This document shows, one piece after another, positions 1 through 8,573 of a DNA stretch of 39,619 bases. The position numbers were made by a program, and so were the translations under genes. Every line of letters starts with the position of its first letter. The first letter of the stretch is position 1. Source of the DNA: an uncultured Pelagibacteraceae bacterium (GTDB taxonomy: Bacteria; Pseudomonadota; Alphaproteobacteria; Pelagibacterales; Pelagibacteraceae); the NCBI GenBank assembly GCA_902519455.1, contig CABYJT010000004.1:1-39619 (forward strand). Reading direction: 5' to 3'. A model generated the notes under the pieces. It was not told the origin of the DNA. It did no database searches and saw only the letters and a program-made list of their open reading frames with translations.

Positions 1-377
1 GAAAGTTTTTCTGAGAGAACTTTAATTGGAATAGAAGATGTATTTGAAGATACTATTGATCCTTTCTTTCTTTCTTTAAAAATTTTTTCATAAATATTGT
101 GTTTAATATCAATTCTCTCAACGACAGCTTCAACTATCCAGTCTGCTTCACCAACTTCATTAAAATTATCATTTATATTTCCAACATTTATATTGTTTAT
201 TTTTGACTTATCTATTAATAAAGGAGGTCTAGATTTTAAAATTCTTTCTCTAGCTTTTTCAGAAATTTCAGTAGTTAAGTCTAACAATGTAACTGGAACA
301 TTTGCATTACATAATTGAGCGGCTATTCCACTGCCCATTGTACCTGACCCTATGACTACTACTTTGTTAATTTTCAT
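1..377 (-). CDS. 3-hydroxyacyl-CoA dehydrogenase, N-terminal part (cut by window edge)
   Basis: I translated the minus strand from the ATG at 377; about 125 codons stay open to the window edge, so the C-terminal part is missing. The protein starts with a Rossmann NAD-binding motif, VVIGSGTMGSGIAAQL, near residues 7-22, and later has ADWIVEAVVERIDIK followed by SSNTSSIP. This is the pattern of the NAD-binding domain of 3-hydroxyacyl-CoA dehydrogenases (FadN/FadB type), which oxidise 3-hydroxyacyl-CoA to 3-ketoacyl-CoA in beta-oxidation in the cytoplasm. Whether it is a short 3-hydroxybutyryl-CoA enzyme or a long fusion with a crotonase domain cannot be told from this fragment. bioY lies upstream on the same strand, 71 bases away. 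Carnitine dehydrogenase shares the fold but fits the sequence less well. Confidence 0.85.
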   Translation of the reverse strand, partial: MKINKVVVIGSGTMGSGIAAQLCNANVPVTLLDLTTEISEKARERILKSRPPLLIDKSKINNINVGNINDNFNEVGEADWIVEAVVERIDIKHNIYEKIFKERKKGSIVSSNTSSIPIKVLSEKL

Positions 378-448
378 AATGAGAATTAAAACTTATAATG
401 AATATCTTATTCAAGAGCAACTTAAAGCGATTAAATATTTTTAAATTA

Positions 449-1012
449 TTATTTAATTATTTTTGTAATTGATGGAATTATTGCCACTGCTAGAGCAATT
501 TTGAATAATTCACTTGGTAAAAAAGGATATAGACCACCAGCTAAAGCCTTCTCATAACCTATAACTGAGCCCAAATAACCAACCCCAATAATAAAAATAA
601 TAGAAGTTGCTATTAAAAGAGAAAATAAACTTTTGATATAGGAGTCATTAAAATTTCTTTCTGCCAAATAACCAACAACACCAGCTGCAATGGTCATTCC
701 ATAAAGATAGCCAGCTGTCGGACCAGTTAAATAAAGTAATCCACCACCTTTTGCAAAAACTGGAAGTCCAATAGCTCCTTCTAAAAGATATAATAAGAGT
801 GTAAAAAACGCTAACTTTGAACCAAATGTCATTCCAATTATAAAAACAGCAAAAGTTTGCATTGTCATAGGAACAGGCCAAAATGGAACTTGAACTTTTG
901 ACGAAAAAGCTAGGATAAGTGATCCTATTAACATCAAAGAAATATTTTGAAAATAAATATTTATTCTAAAATCAGATAATAAGTTTTTAATCAATGTAGA
1001 ATTATTTTTCAT
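449..1012 (-). CDS. bioY: BioY, biotin transporter substrate-binding membrane subunit
   Basis: 187 residues, nearly all hydrophobic, with about six membrane segments; both length and layout match BioY. The stretch VQVPFWPVPMTMQTFAV near residues 41-57 and the glycine-rich GPTAGYLYGM near 96-105 are typical of BioY, the S component that binds biotin in the inner membrane. BioY works either alone or with the ECF ATPase pair BioM/BioN. Neither bioM nor bioN is seen in this window, so it may act alone or share an ECF module encoded elsewhere. It is preceded on the same strand by the peptide-type ABC operon, whose last gene ends 57 bases upstream. Ribosome-site sequence before the ATG is weak (TAGG directly adjoining it). 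Biotin uptake in place of synthesis fits a streamlined genome, but that part is inference. Confidence 0.93.
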   Translation of the reverse strand: MKNNSTLIKNLLSDFRINIYFQNISLMLIGSLILAFSSKVQVPFWPVPMTMQTFAVFIIGMTFGSKLAFFTLLLYLLEGAIGLPVFAKGGGLLYLTGPTAGYLYGMTIAAGVVGYLAERNFNDSYIKSLFSLLIATSIIFIIGVGYLGSVIGYEKALAGGLYPFLPSELFKIALAVAIIPSITKIIK

Positions 1013-1069
1013 CCTAGGAGTTATTTAAACATACTTAAATAGAAATTTAAAATAATAAATATAACTTCT

Positions 1070-3097
1070 TTAATTAATCTGGTCTTTTTGCAATTCTTTT
1101 AAAGGTATGTGGCATCTAATAGAGTTTCCACTGTTAGTTATTTGCCATGGTGGTATCTCATTTTTACAAATATCACCTAATATTCTTGAACATCTCCCTT
1201 GAAAACTGCATCCTTTTTGAGGTGGTTTTTCTTCTACAATATCCTCAGCAACTAATTTTGGTTTTATATCTGGATCTGGTTCTAGCACTGCTCCTAATAA
1301 AACCTCTGTATAAGGGTGTGATGGAAATTGATAAACATCTTTTGATGGTCCCACTTCACACAATCTTCCTTGATAAAGAACAGCAACTCTATCACTTATA
1401 GCTCTTACGACAGCTAAATCATGTGAAACAAATATATATGTAGTTCCAAAATCTTCTTTAAGTTGTTGTAGCAAATTTAATACAGCTGCTTGAACTGACA
1501 CATCTAATGCAGATGTTACCTCATCACATAATATAATATCTGGTTTAGCTGCAAAAGCTCTTGCTACTGCAACTCTCTGTTTTTCACCACCAGATAATTG
1601 TCTGGGGTACCTGGACATATAAAATTCTCCAAGTCTTACTTTTTGTAATAGATCTATAATATTTTTTTTTAATTCTTCACCCTTTAAACCAAAATATAAC
1701 TTTAATGGTTGAGCTATTATTTCTTCAACAGTATGATTTGGGTTTAAAGACTCATCAGGATTTTGAAAAATTAATTGAATAATTCTTAAGTCATTGGGAT
1801 CTCTCTCTTTAAGGTCAGAAGATAAATTTCTATCTTGGTCAAATTTTATTATTCCACCTTTGGTTCTGAGTAACCCAGCAATAGATTTAAGAATTGTTGA
1901 TTTTCCGCTACCTGACTCTCCAACAAGAGCTATAGTTTCACCCTTCTTAATATTAATATTGATATCTTTAACAGTTGGGTTGTCGTCAGAAATTCTATTT
2001 AACACTTGATCTAAAAGTTTTTGCTTAGCGTAACTTATTGAAACTTCTGAAAGGTTTAATATTTCTTTATCCTGCAAACTCGTCTTAATTTTATTAACAG
2101 TTTGATTAACCTGACTGTCATTCATTAAACTCTTATAATTAAAACATCTAATACTTGTTTTTAATTCTTCTAAATACTCAAGTTGGGGAGAGTTATTTTT
2201 ACATTTTTCTTCTGAAAAATTGCACCTATCAAAGAAACTGCAGCCTCTATGCATTGTTCCAGGTTGAGGTTGGCTACCAGGCATTGATTGTGGAAGCCCT
2301 GCTAGTGATAATTTTGGTATAGATTTAAGCAAACCATAGGTATAAGGATGAATTGGTTTTTTAAGAATATCTCTAGAGGGTCCCTCTAAAACTATTTCAC
2401 CAGAGTACATTACAATAATACGGTCACTTACTTGAGCTATTGCTCCTAGATCATGGCTCACATAAACCATTGATGTTCCAGTGTCTTTGGCAATGAAATT
2501 AAGCAGTTCTAAAACGTGAGCTTGTGTTGTCACGTCTAAGCCAGTGGTAGGTTCGTCCAATAGTAAAAGGTCAGGAGTTCCAGCTAATGCCATAGCAACA
2601 GCAACTCTTTGTTGTTGTCCCCCTGAAAGTTCATGAGGATATCGAAGAGCAATTGTTTCTGGTGAAGGAAGTCTCACTTTATTTAACAATTCAGAAATTT
2701 TTTGTTCTCTTTCTTCTTCCTTTAAATCAGAATGCAACTGTAATGCTTCATCAATTTGATAACCTATTTTTAAATTTGGTGTTAATGCCTGCCCTGCATT
2801 TTGAGGTATCATTGCGATTTTTCTACCTCTGATTTTTTCCAAATCTCTATTTTTCATTTTTAAAAGATTTGATGAATTAAATTCACATTCTCCTCCAATA
2901 GTGTAGAGACCATGCTTAACATACCCCATCATTGCTAGTGCAAGAGTACTTTTTCCAGATCCAGACTCTCCAACAATACCAACTGTTTCTCCTTTTTTAA
3001 TATTTGTGGTAATGTTTCTTAATATTAAAATCTCTTCACCTTTTTTACTTTTAAATCCAATAGATAAATTTTTTACTTTTTGAATTATTTCAATCAT
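1070..3097 (-). CDS. Fused double ATP-binding subunit of a peptide-type ABC importer (DppD-DppF/OppD-OppF type)
   Basis: 675 residues containing two complete ABC ATPase domains. Half one has Walker A GESGSGKST at about 43-51, the signature LSGGQQQR at about 157-164 and Walker B LLLLDEP near 177. Half two repeats this with GESGSGKST near residue 400, LSGGEKQR, and IILCDEV as Walker B. Each half ends in a Cys-rich tail (GCSFFDRC and GCSFQGRC) typical of the extra C-terminal domain of oligopeptide/dipeptide ATPases. It energises import by the two permeases encoded upstream; its start lies 2 bases beyond the stop of the permease gene at 3100. Fused D-F subunits are known in this family (for example YejF and GsiA types). 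The transported substrate cannot be read from the sequence; peptides, opines or other amines are possible. Confidence 0.93.
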   Translation of the reverse strand: MIEIIQKVKNLSIGFKSKKGEEILILRNITTNIKKGETVGIVGESGSGKSTLALAMMGYVKHGLYTIGGECEFNSSNLLKMKNRDLEKIRGRKIAMIPQNAGQALTPNLKIGYQIDEALQLHSDLKEEEREQKISELLNKVRLPSPETIALRYPHELSGGQQQRVAVAMALAGTPDLLLLDEPTTGLDVTTQAHVLELLNFIAKDTGTSMVYVSHDLGAIAQVSDRIIVMYSGEIVLEGPSRDILKKPIHPYTYGLLKSIPKLSLAGLPQSMPGSQPQPGTMHRGCSFFDRCNFSEEKCKNNSPQLEYLEELKTSIRCFNYKSLMNDSQVNQTVNKIKTSLQDKEILNLSEVSISYAKQKLLDQVLNRISDDNPTVKDININIKKGETIALVGESGSGKSTILKSIAGLLRTKGGIIKFDQDRNLSSDLKERDPNDLRIIQLIFQNPDESLNPNHTVEEIIAQPLKLYFGLKGEELKKNIIDLLQKVRLGEFYMSRYPRQLSGGEKQRVAVARAFAAKPDIILCDEVTSALDVSVQAAVLNLLQQLKEDFGTTYIFVSHDLAVVRAISDRVAVLYQGRLCEVGPSKDVYQFPSHPYTEVLLGAVLEPDPDIKPKLVAEDIVEEKPPQKGCSFQGRCSRILGDICKNEIPPWQITNSGNSIRCHIPLKELQKDQIN

Positions 3098-3099
3098 TT

Positions 3100-3993
3100 T
3101 TAAACAGGTGCTTTTGTTGATCTATCTATACCTAAGGCTTTAGCAAAAGCATCAGCTGTCAAATTGATGCCAATTATTAAGCTGCTTAAACCAACAATTG
3201 GAGCTATCACTGACCAATAAGCAAATGACATTAGACCTCTTGCGTTTGATATCATCAATCCCCAATCTGGAGTTGGAGGACTAACACCAAAACCTAGGAA
3301 CGACAAAGAACTAAAGCCAAGTAGCATCCATGACCATCTCATTGCACCTTCCACTAAAATTGCATCTCTTACATTTGGAATTATCTCATTCCATATTATT
3401 GAAAAATTACTATGCCCTCTTGCTCTGGCGGATACAATAAAGTCTTTTGCAATAACATCATGGGTTGCAGCTCTTGCTACTCTTACAATTCCTTTACCAT
3501 AAAAGAAACCTAAAGCAGGTATCAATACTTCAGTTGATGTACCTAACAAAGATACAATTAACAACATTGCTAATATCCACGGTATAGATAAAAATGCATC
3601 AACAATTCTCATCACTATATCGTCAGTTTTTCCACCAACCAGTCCACAAAAAATTCCTAATAGACCACCCCAAAGTAGTGCTATCAAAGATCCAAAGAAA
3701 GTAATTGTTAATGCTGTTCTTCCACCTAAAATTGTTCTAGTAAAAACATCTCTTCCAAGATCATCAGTTCCAAACCAATACTCAGCAGAAGGAGCCTGTA
3801 GCATTAAAGTTGGGTTAATTGCTTTAAAATCATATGGCGCAATATAAGGGCTAATAAATGCAAGAACTACATGGAAAATTAATATACTTAAACCAATGAA
3901 ACCCGATGGTCTTGAGGCCATTGTAATTATTATTTCAGCGACTTTTGCGAAATTACTTTTCTTTTCTTCCTGATAAATATTATCCAATTTCAT
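3100..3993 (-). CDS. Peptide-type ABC transporter permease (DppC/OppC family)
   Basis: 297 residues with a cytoplasmic N-terminus, a first membrane helix near residues 33-52, then the typical periplasmic stretch ending in HWFGTD-like sequence (here EYWFGTDDLGRDVFTR, about residues 71-86), which is a hallmark of DppC/OppC permeases. Five further membrane helices follow, and the cytoplasmic EAA-type loop is visible around SARARGHSNFSIIWNEIIPN. It forms the membrane channel with the partner permease encoded just upstream, and its start is one base after that gene's stop, so the two are probably translationally coupled. The length is normal for the family. The substrate is not determined by the sequence; the binding protein at 5034-6521 decides it. 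Confidence 0.93.
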   Translation of the reverse strand: MKLDNIYQEEKKSNFAKVAEIIITMASRPSGFIGLSILIFHVVLAFISPYIAPYDFKAINPTLMLQAPSAEYWFGTDDLGRDVFTRTILGGRTALTITFFGSLIALLWGGLLGIFCGLVGGKTDDIVMRIVDAFLSIPWILAMLLIVSLLGTSTEVLIPALGFFYGKGIVRVARAATHDVIAKDFIVSARARGHSNFSIIWNEIIPNVRDAILVEGAMRWSWMLLGFSSLSFLGFGVSPPTPDWGLMISNARGLMSFAYWSVIAPIVGLSSLIIGINLTADAFAKALGIDRSTKAPV

Positions 3994-3994
3994 A

Positions 3995-4951
3995 TTATTT
4001 TCTTATCTGTAAAGTCTTTAATCTTGGATTTAGCATCAATGTCATTAGATCCGCCAATAAATTTATACTAACATATATAGATGCAAGAATTATTGCTAAT
4101 GCTTGAACTGTAGGTAAATCTCTATTTGAAATCGACTCAATAACCAATCTTCCAAGACCTGGGTAATTAAATACAACTTCGGTTACAACAACTCCTCCTA
4201 ATAACCATGCAATTGTTAAAGCTACAACATTGATAGCCGGTAATAATGCATTTGGTAATACATGTTTAAAAACCATTTTCCAATATGGAACACCTTTTAA
4301 AATTGCCATTTGAACATATTCACTTGCCATAACTTGAATGACACTTGATCTCACCATCCGTGCCATATGAGCTGTCATAATCATTGCAATAGCGATTACT
4401 GGTAAAATAATATTTGGTAATAGTTCTAAAAATGAAACATCAGTTGGAACAATTACAATTCCTGGCAACCACTCTAACCATATTGCGATTATTAAGATTA
4501 ATAAAGTAGCACTAATAAACTCTGGGATAGTCATAGCAAATATAGTTACTGTTGAAATTGCTACATCAGGCAATTTATCTCTCCAAAGGGCAGTTACTAT
4601 TCCAAGTATTAGAGCGATTGGAATGCCAATAAAAATAGCAGCTGATGCTAGAACCAATGAATTTTTAATTCGTGGCCCTAGTACCTCTTTAATTGGCATT
4701 TCTCCACTCAATGAATAACCAAAGTCTCCTTGAATAGCATTTACTGCCCAGGATACATATCTCTCATATGCAGGAACATTCAAACCTAATCTTCTATAAC
4801 AAGCTTCTAATTGCTCTCCAAATGCTTGTCTTTCAAGATATGTTGTACATGCATCACCGGGTAAAATTTCTGTTCCAACAAAAGTGATTAATGATACAAT
4901 AAATAAAGTTATTAGACCTAATAGAATTCTCTTTATAATTAAAAAAAGCAT
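3995..4951 (-). CDS. Peptide-type ABC transporter permease (DppB/OppB family)
   Basis: 318 residues with an N-terminal membrane helix (about 9-28) followed by a periplasmic segment and five further helices, the normal DppB/OppB layout. The N-terminal LPGDACTTYLERQAFGEQ replaces the usual PGDP-type motif seen after helix 1. The EAA loop is visible as EYVQMAILKGVPYWKMVFKH near residues 212-231, and FNYPGLGRLVIESI near the C-terminus is a family signature. It is the first membrane gene after the binding-protein gene. The two are separated by 82 bases holding a strong perfect hairpin (4995-5026), which probably lowers read-through or protects the upstream message, so that binding protein outnumbers permease. 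Confidence 0.93.
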   Translation of the reverse strand: MLFLIIKRILLGLITLFIVSLITFVGTEILPGDACTTYLERQAFGEQLEACYRRLGLNVPAYERYVSWAVNAIQGDFGYSLSGEMPIKEVLGPRIKNSLVLASAAIFIGIPIALILGIVTALWRDKLPDVAISTVTIFAMTIPEFISATLLILIIAIWLEWLPGIVIVPTDVSFLELLPNIILPVIAIAMIMTAHMARMVRSSVIQVMASEYVQMAILKGVPYWKMVFKHVLPNALLPAINVVALTIAWLLGGVVVTEVVFNYPGLGRLVIESISNRDLPTVQALAIILASIYVSINLLADLMTLMLNPRLKTLQIRK

Positions 4952-4994
4952 AAGAATACTTAAATTTTAAATTATTTATTTAGAAATGAAAGAG

Positions 4995-5026
4995 GTTTTA
5001 CAGGCCTGCTTAAAGGCCTGTAAAAC
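4995..5026 (-). terminator. Perfect 13-bp intergenic hairpin between binding-protein and permease genes
   Basis: GTTTTACAGGCCT (4995-5007) pairs perfectly with AGGCCTGTAAAAC (5014-5026) across a six-base loop. It sits 7 bases after the stop codon of the binding-protein gene. Read in the transcribed (minus) direction the hairpin is followed by CCTCTTTCATTT and not by a clean U-run, so a leaky attenuator or a 3'-end stabiliser is more likely than a full terminator. Comparable elements follow other binding-protein genes in this window. Confidence 0.75.
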
Positions 5027-5033
5027 AAAATTA

Positions 5034-6521
5034 TTATTGAACGCTAACTGTGTGCCATCTTATTGAAAAATACTCAACTTCGTCGAGATTTTTCACTTTA
5101 GAAGATGTGACAACCAGTCTAGATACGTGGTACGGAATCATAGTTCCAGATTCTTCCCATAGTGTTTTCTGAGCATTGATGTATGCTGCTTTTCTTTTGC
5201 TAAATTTTAACTCTCCTCTAGCTTCAGCTAAATTTTTGTCAAAAGAAGCACTTTTATAGAAAGACTCGTTCCATTTTGCTTCACTATGATAAGCTTCATG
5301 CAAAATACTGTCTGCAGGTCTCTCATTCCAACGTGTCATTGCTACAGCCTTTTTCATCCAAGTTTCATTCCAATAACTTTTTGAAGGTGTCATTTGGATA
5401 TCTGCTCTAATGTTAGCTTTTGCAAATTGTTGTTGTAAAACCTCAGCAATAGTGGGCCATGTTGGTTCTTTTGTAGAAACGTGAATTGTCATATCAATTC
5501 CATCTGGATAACCTGCTTCAGCAAGTAATTTTTTTGCAGTTGCTGGTTGAGGTGGACAACTCTTCTTCATTCTGTATTGGTCAGAAGGTGCAACAGGAGT
5601 ATCACAAGATACTGTTGCTGCTCCAGCCATAACTAGATCAACTAATTCTTGTCTATCTACAGCTATTCTTACAGCCTTTCTTACTCTCACATCATCAAAT
5701 GGTGCAACGTCAGTTCTCATTACCATACCTCTCCAGTTTCCTGTAGGAATAACTGAAACATTAAACTTTGAGTTACCATCAAATATTTTTTTCTGATTGA
5801 ATGGAACATATCTATTCATATCTATCTGACCTGTAAGTAGAGCTTGAATTCTAGCTTGACCATCTGGGATAGCTATTACATGTACTTCAGCAAGTTTAGG
5901 AGCCCCTTCCCAATAATCTGGGTTTGCTTTAAGAATTGTTGTTCCCTCAGCATCAAATTTTTCTACTATAAAAGGTCCAGTTCCAATACCTGTTTTTCCA
6001 ATAGTATCACCTGATCCGCTAGGTATCATTCTTAATCTATAGTCAGTTAATAAAAGTGGAAAATCTGCAAATGATGTATTCAACTTCATTTTAACTGTGT
6101 GTGAGTCTACAACTTCAATATCCGTTACTGCACTCATACTTTTCTTAGCAGGCGAACCAATTTCAGGATCTTTAACTCGCATCAAAGAATATTTTACATC
6201 CTCTGCATCGAACTCAGATCCATCATGGAATTTAACACCTTTTCTTAAATTAAAAGTCCATTCTGTTGCATCAGCATTTCCTGACCAGTCTGTTGCAAGC
6301 TCAGGCGATGTAACTCCTTTAAGATCTTTTCTAACAAGACGGTTCTGTGTCATTATTACTACCTGAAACAGTCGTCCCTTAGTAATTGCGTCTAAATTTG
6401 TATCTTTTCCAAAACCAACATCATGAGATAATTTAAAAACTCCACTTGATGCATTAGCAAAAGAAAACGTTACAAATAGTGATACCAATGAAACTGATAT
6501 CAATTTAAAAATGTTTTTCAT
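5034..6521 (-). CDS. Periplasmic substrate-binding protein of peptide-type ABC importer (SBP family 5)
   Basis: 495 residues beginning with a signal peptide (KNIFKLISVSLVSLFVTFSFANA, cleavage probably after ANA near residue 24); no lipobox Cys is present, so the mature protein should be soluble in the periplasm. The core shows family-5 features: ATEWTFNLRKGVKFHDGSEF near residues 85-104, the hallmark segment of DppA/OppA-type proteins, then DVKYSLMRVKDPEIGSP and GTGPFIVEKF. The ATG at 6519-6521 has a good ribosome site, AGAGAGG at 6527-6533. It is the first gene of the minus-strand transporter operon and is followed by a strong hairpin. The ligand is unknown: the family binds peptides, but also nickel, opines and glutathione. 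Confidence 0.93.
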   Translation of the reverse strand: MKNIFKLISVSLVSLFVTFSFANASSGVFKLSHDVGFGKDTNLDAITKGRLFQVVIMTQNRLVRKDLKGVTSPELATDWSGNADATEWTFNLRKGVKFHDGSEFDAEDVKYSLMRVKDPEIGSPAKKSMSAVTDIEVVDSHTVKMKLNTSFADFPLLLTDYRLRMIPSGSGDTIGKTGIGTGPFIVEKFDAEGTTILKANPDYWEGAPKLAEVHVIAIPDGQARIQALLTGQIDMNRYVPFNQKKIFDGNSKFNVSVIPTGNWRGMVMRTDVAPFDDVRVRKAVRIAVDRQELVDLVMAGAATVSCDTPVAPSDQYRMKKSCPPQPATAKKLLAEAGYPDGIDMTIHVSTKEPTWPTIAEVLQQQFAKANIRADIQMTPSKSYWNETWMKKAVAMTRWNERPADSILHEAYHSEAKWNESFYKSASFDKNLAEARGELKFSKRKAAYINAQKTLWEESGTMIPYHVSRLVVTSSKVKNLDEVEYFSIRWHTVSVQ

Positions 6522-6637
6522 AATTTCCTCTCTTTAAAAAAATAAAAGGTAACAATTAGCAACTTATATAGCAACAGTGAAAATGGTTCTTTTTTATTTG
6601 TTTTATTGATGTATTTTGATTATTTAAAAAAAAAATA
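6522..6637. promoter_or_regulatory. Divergent intergenic region between the peptide importer and the DmdA-like operon
   Basis: This 116-base AT-rich gap must hold promoters for both outward-facing operons. On the minus strand an extended -10-like sequence, TGC followed by TATATA, is formed by 6565-6573, about 45 bases before the binding-protein start; no convincing -35 lies in front of it. A direct repeat of TAGCAAC occurs at 6557-6563 and 6569-6575, 12 bases apart, and overlaps this -10, so it could be a regulator site. These assignments are tentative. Confidence 0.35.
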
Positions 6638-7867
6638 ATGAAAGATTTAATCAATAAATATAGGTTTACAGTTAAGCCTGTTAGCCTTGAAAAATCTAAC
6701 TCTTTGGAGCTTGCAAGGTCAATTCAAGTTCATCCACTAACTTATCAAGAACTTCCTTATAACCCTGAGTATTCTAATTATGCTGGAAGATTAACGCTTG
6801 AAAAATTGTCAAATGTTAGCCCTGAGGAAATGTATTGGAAAGGAAGGCAAGAAATAATATTTAGACATACTGGAGAACATCCATTTGAAATATCTGGTCC
6901 AGACTCATTAAAATTATTACAAAAAATATTTCCAAGAGATGTATCAAAAATATCAAAAGGAAGGTGTTCTTACCAGTTTGCTTGTTATCATGATGGAGGA
7001 ATGATCACGGATGGAGTTCTATTAAAAATTGATGAAGATAAATATTGGTTTGCCCAAGCAGATGGAGATCTTTTTTCTTGGTATAAAGCTCACTCTAATA
7101 ATATGGATGTTGAAATAAAAGATCCTGAAGTATGGGTAAGTCAAATCCAGGGTCCTTTATCAATGAAACTGTTAGAAAATATAGCAGATAGATTTTCTGA
7201 AAATGACTGGAAATATTTTGATTGGAAAGAATTACAAATCTTAGATCAAAAAGTAATTGTAAGTCGAAGTGGTTTTACAAATGAGCTTGGTTGGGAAATT
7301 TATTTTCGACCTGAAAATGAAACTGAAAAAATAGGAGATTACATTCTTGAAGAAGGAAAAAAATTAGGTATGATTTTAGTTGCCACTCCAGGTTTTAGAT
7401 GTAGAAGAATTGAGGCAGGTCTACTGTCTGCAGGACAAGATTTTACAAAAAAAACAAATCCATTTTCAGTTGGTCTTGGGCGTTTTATAAATTTTGATAA
7501 AGAAGATTTTATTGGAAAAGAAGCTCTCATGACATCAGATAAAAAATGCAAAACATGGGGGATTAGAGTTGCAGAGGGAACTGCTATTAAAGGTGAGAGC
7601 ATTAAAATAAATGAAAAAAATATTGGTAAAATAACTTCTAGCACTTGGTCACCATATCAAATTTGTGGAGTTGGTATTGTGCACCTCGATAATAATGAAA
7701 ATGGACCAGGAGATGTTGTTGATGTTAAATGCACTGATGGAAAAGTACATAAAGGAGAAATCTGTAAATTGCCAATGTATGATGCCAAAGGAGAAATTGT
7801 CAGAGGTCTAAATAGAAATATTCCTAAAGCACCTAATCCTTGGCCCGGTATTAAAACCACAAATTAA
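6638..7867 (+). CDS. GcvT-family tetrahydrofolate-dependent aminomethyltransferase-like protein
   Basis: 409 residues. The N-terminal folate-binding domain of the GcvT family is recognisable by GGMITDGVLLK (about 120-130), IQGPLSMKLLE, and SRSGFTNELGWEIYF, equivalent to the SRTGYTGE-type motif of glycine cleavage T proteins. The C-terminal beta-barrel domain follows from FIGKEAL onward (WGIRVAEG, then ITSSTWSP). Proteins of this family move a one-carbon unit from an amine or sulfonium compound onto tetrahydrofolate. It is not an ordinary GcvT: no glycine cleavage H or P gene is nearby, and the first 50 residues are an extension unlike GcvT. It is the first gene of a seven-gene operon that also holds a DmdA-like paralog. 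The substrate is unknown; an N- or S-methylated metabolite is the likely class. Confidence 0.82.
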   Translation: MKDLINKYRFTVKPVSLEKSNSLELARSIQVHPLTYQELPYNPEYSNYAGRLTLEKLSNVSPEEMYWKGRQEIIFRHTGEHPFEISGPDSLKLLQKIFPRDVSKISKGRCSYQFACYHDGGMITDGVLLKIDEDKYWFAQADGDLFSWYKAHSNNMDVEIKDPEVWVSQIQGPLSMKLLENIADRFSENDWKYFDWKELQILDQKVIVSRSGFTNELGWEIYFRPENETEKIGDYILEEGKKLGMILVATPGFRCRRIEAGLLSAGQDFTKKTNPFSVGLGRFINFDKEDFIGKEALMTSDKKCKTWGIRVAEGTAIKGESIKINEKNIGKITSSTWSPYQICGVGIVHLDNNENGPGDVVDVKCTDGKVHKGEICKLPMYDAKGEIVRGLNRNIPKAPNPWPGIKTTN

Positions 7868-7880
7868 AAAAATTTATTTA

Positions 7881-8573
7881 GTGAAGGGTAAAAAACAAAT
7901 AATAGCAGTTGGAGGTGGTGGTTTCACTCATGATGAAGATAGCGATTTAGATCAATTTTTTTTAGATCAAATAAGTAAAAAAAAATGTTCTGTAGGGTTT
8001 TTGCCAACTGCTAGTAATGATGACGTAAAAAAAACTGAGCTATTCTATAAAAGATTTAAAAATACTAATTTTAAAGTTTCTCATTTCAATCTTGTCTCAA
8101 ATGTTAAGGGTTTTGAAAACTGGATTTCAAATTTAGATGCTATTTATGTTGGTGGAGGAAATACTAAATTTATGCTCGACTTATGGAAAAGAAATAATTT
8201 ATTTGAAATTTTTAAAGAAGTTTATAACTCAGGAATAATTCTATCTGGTGTTAGCGCTGGTGCAGCATGCTGGTTTGATTATTTTCTTACAGACTCTGAT
8301 GGACCTGGCTTTAAACCATTAAGTGGTATTGGACTTATATCTGGGAGTTTTACCCCACATTATTCAGATGCAAAAAGAGCAGATAAATATAGACAAAGTA
8401 TAAAAAACAAAAATTTACCAAATGGTATAGCTGTTGATGATGGAGTTGCAGTACTTTTTATTGACGGAAAACCAACTGAGGTTTATTCTTCAAGAGAAAG
8501 TCATAATGCTTATTTTGTTGATCAAAATAAACAACTTAATTTAAAAGAATATATTAAAATTAGTAATGAGTGA
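7881..8573 (+). CDS. Peptidase S51 / class I glutamine-amidotransferase-like hydrolase
   Basis: 230 residues starting at a GTG, the only plausible start between the previous stop and the conserved N-terminus (KKQIIAVGGGGF). The motif GVSAGAACW at about 123-131 carries the likely nucleophile Ser125 in the tight turn typical of family S51 (peptidase E and cyanophycinase relatives). GGGNTKFM near 91-98 and GSFTPHYSD farther on also match this fold. Members cleave aspartyl dipeptides or isopeptide-like amide bonds in the cytoplasm. The gene lies 13 bases after the GcvT-like gene and overlaps the next gene by 8 bases, so it belongs to the operon. It may release an amino acid from an amide conjugate in the same pathway, but its true substrate is unknown. 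Confidence 0.8.
   Translation: MKGKKQIIAVGGGGFTHDEDSDLDQFFLDQISKKKCSVGFLPTASNDDVKKTELFYKRFKNTNFKVSHFNLVSNVKGFENWISNLDAIYVGGGNTKFMLDLWKRNNLFEIFKEVYNSGIILSGVSAGAACWFDYFLTDSDGPGFKPLSGIGLISGSFTPHYSDAKRADKYRQSIKNKNLPNGIAVDDGVAVLFIDGKPTEVYSSRESHNAYFVDQNKQLNLKEYIKISNE

Noticed and set aside
97-318. Open frame on the plus strand near the left edge
   Set aside because: It is antisense to the 3-hydroxyacyl-CoA dehydrogenase fragment, whose minus-strand translation shows clear family motifs.
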